Positions 13,244 through 13,766 of a stretch of 13,766 nucleotides of DNA are shown here, one piece after another. A program made the position numbers and the translations under genes. Position 1 is the first letter of the stretch; each line of letters opens with the position of its first letter. The notes under the pieces were generated by a model. That model worked only from the letters and a program-made list of their open reading frames with translations. It made no database searches and was not told the origin of the DNA. The DNA is from Pseudomonadota bacterium. Lineage in GTDB: Bacteria > Pseudomonadota > Gammaproteobacteria > Enterobacterales > Succinivibrionaceae. The DNA is taken from positions 1 to 13,766 of the forward strand of contig JAEWPL010000298.1 in assembly GCA_023460615.1 (NCBI GenBank), written 5' to 3'.

Positions 13244-13265
13244 AAGTGTGGCATTGGTGACACTT
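13244..13265. promoter_or_regulatory. CRP-like imperfect palindrome upstream of fliS
   Basis: Arms AAGTGT (13244-13249) and ACACTT (13260-13265) flank ten bases. Read as a CRP 22-mer, the half sites are TGTGG and TGACA, each four of five matches. It lies about 60 bases before the predicted fliS transcription start. The match is modest. Confidence 0.3.
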
Positions 13266-13282
13266 AATTGTTAAAAAAACAT

Positions 13283-13309
13283 TCAAGAAAAATCAGAATC
13301 GAACGATAA
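13283..13309 (+). promoter_or_regulatory. Sigma-28-like promoter of fliS
   Basis: TCAAGAAA (13283-13290) and AACGATAA (13302-13309) are separated by exactly 11 bases, the E. coli sigma-28 spacing. The -10 matches six of eight bases, including the CGATAA core; the -35 matches four to five of TAAAGTTT. Predicted start near 13316, about 38 bases before fliS. Confidence 0.45.
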
Positions 13310-13353
13310 TAAATATATAAGACATAAGTATTTTTGGTTTGCAGGAGATCCAA

Positions 13354-13766
13354 ATGTACGGTAGAAATTTAAAAGCGTATAAAAAAACAAATTTAGAGGC
13401 TGAGTTATCAGTTGCTGATCCTCATCGTGTAATTCAGATGATGTATGAGGGCTTAATTGAGCGTTTATCTCAGGCTAAAGGTGCAATTATGCGCCATGAC
13501 TATGAGTATAAGGCTGATAGAATTTCAAAAGCTGTTGGCATTATCAATGGTCTACAGTCAGCTTTAGATAACCGCTCAAACCCAGAGTTAGGTCAGAGGA
13601 TGTTTGCCTTATATGACTATATGAAGGAGTTATTAACTAAAGCTTCAGTATCTTTGGATACAGCCCCTATTGATGAGGTTATAAACTTAATCCTTCCAAT
13701 TAAGCAAGCCTGGGATCAGATCCCTCAAGATATTAAAGAAAAGACTAATCAGCAGATCTTAAATTC
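13354..13766 (+). CDS. fliS: Flagellin export chaperone FliS, partial at window edge
   Basis: FliS binds the C-terminal D0 helix of unfolded flagellin in the cytoplasm and delivers it to the export gate. I translated 137 codons by hand. The start MYGRNLKAYKKTNLEAEL and ADPHRVIQMMYEGLIERL (21-38) match FliS of Vibrio and Shewanella; NGLQSALD (65-72), FALYDYM (84-90) and AWDQIP (119-124) are further family marks. Since FliS is usually about 130-140 residues, only a few codons can be missing. AGGAG (13343-13347) lies six bases before the ATG. fliD does not precede it, unlike in related flagellar clusters. Confidence 0.93.
   Translation, partial: MYGRNLKAYKKTNLEAELSVADPHRVIQMMYEGLIERLSQAKGAIMRHDYEYKADRISKAVGIINGLQSALDNRSNPELGQRMFALYDYMKELLTKASVSLDTAPIDEVINLILPIKQAWDQIPQDIKEKTNQQILN

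Noticed and set aside
13249..13265. TGGCATTGGTGACAC as a sigma-54 promoter of fliS
   Set aside because: The -12 element reads AC instead of GC at the required ten-base distance; the sigma-28 match downstream is better.
1..13766. tRNA, rRNA, CRISPR arrays, prophage or defence genes
   Set aside because: No tRNA-like cloverleaf, rRNA segment, regular repeat-spacer pattern or defence-type protein was seen on reading.

Overview
This AT-rich window looks like chromosome of a motile gammaproteobacterium with a sheath-less or unknown polar-type flagellar system. The evidence is a FleQ/FlrA-type sigma-54 activator, FliS and FlaG of the Vibrio/Shewanella/Aeromonas kind, and a pseudaminic-acid pathway next to flagellar genes. 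The low GC and the cysteine-bearing hook proteins would fit an anaerobic host-associated group such as Succinivibrionaceae. That assignment is an inference and could be wrong.

Left part (1-1516). A truncated IS607-family serine recombinase gene runs off the left edge on the minus strand. It is followed by a complete uracil-DNA glycosylase gene (ung, plus strand) and a small TM2-domain membrane protein gene (minus strand). The last two converge on one shared bidirectional terminator.

Gap 1517-2028. No protein gene is convincing here. It holds a perfect TGTGA-N6-TCACA palindrome, an extended -10 element, and a hairpin plus nine-T terminator that works only in the plus direction. Together these suggest a short, possibly CRP/FNR-controlled RNA that ends against the 3' end of pseG.

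Minus-strand operon (7445 down to 2029). Order of transcription is flrA/fleQ, pseB, pseC, pseF, pseG, with gaps of only a few bases or overlaps. The pse genes make and activate intermediates of pseudaminic acid, the sugar that decorates flagellins in polar flagellates. The acetyltransferase (pseH) and the condensing synthase (pseI) are not here and must lie elsewhere if the pathway is complete. Co-transcription with the flagellar master regulator ties sugar supply to flagellar assembly.

Divergent control region (7446-7802). It holds a probable sigma-70 promoter for flrA, a perfect GG-N10-GC sigma-54 promoter for the right-hand operon, and a 26-bp near-continuous palindrome upstream of the latter that is a strong candidate for an activator site, probably for FlrA itself.

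Right-hand flagellar genes (7803-13766, plus strand). flgJ (rod cap/muramidase), flgK and flgL (hook-filament junction proteins) and a 96-residue unknown protein form one operon ending in a terminator. The 96-residue protein occupies the place where flagellin genes stand in Vibrio and Pseudomonas, and both of its ends resemble flagellin D0 termini, so it may be a mini-flagellin or flagellin-derived protein. flaG and fliS follow, each with a sigma-28-like promoter. fliD, which normally lies between them, is absent. fliS is cut by the right edge of the window.
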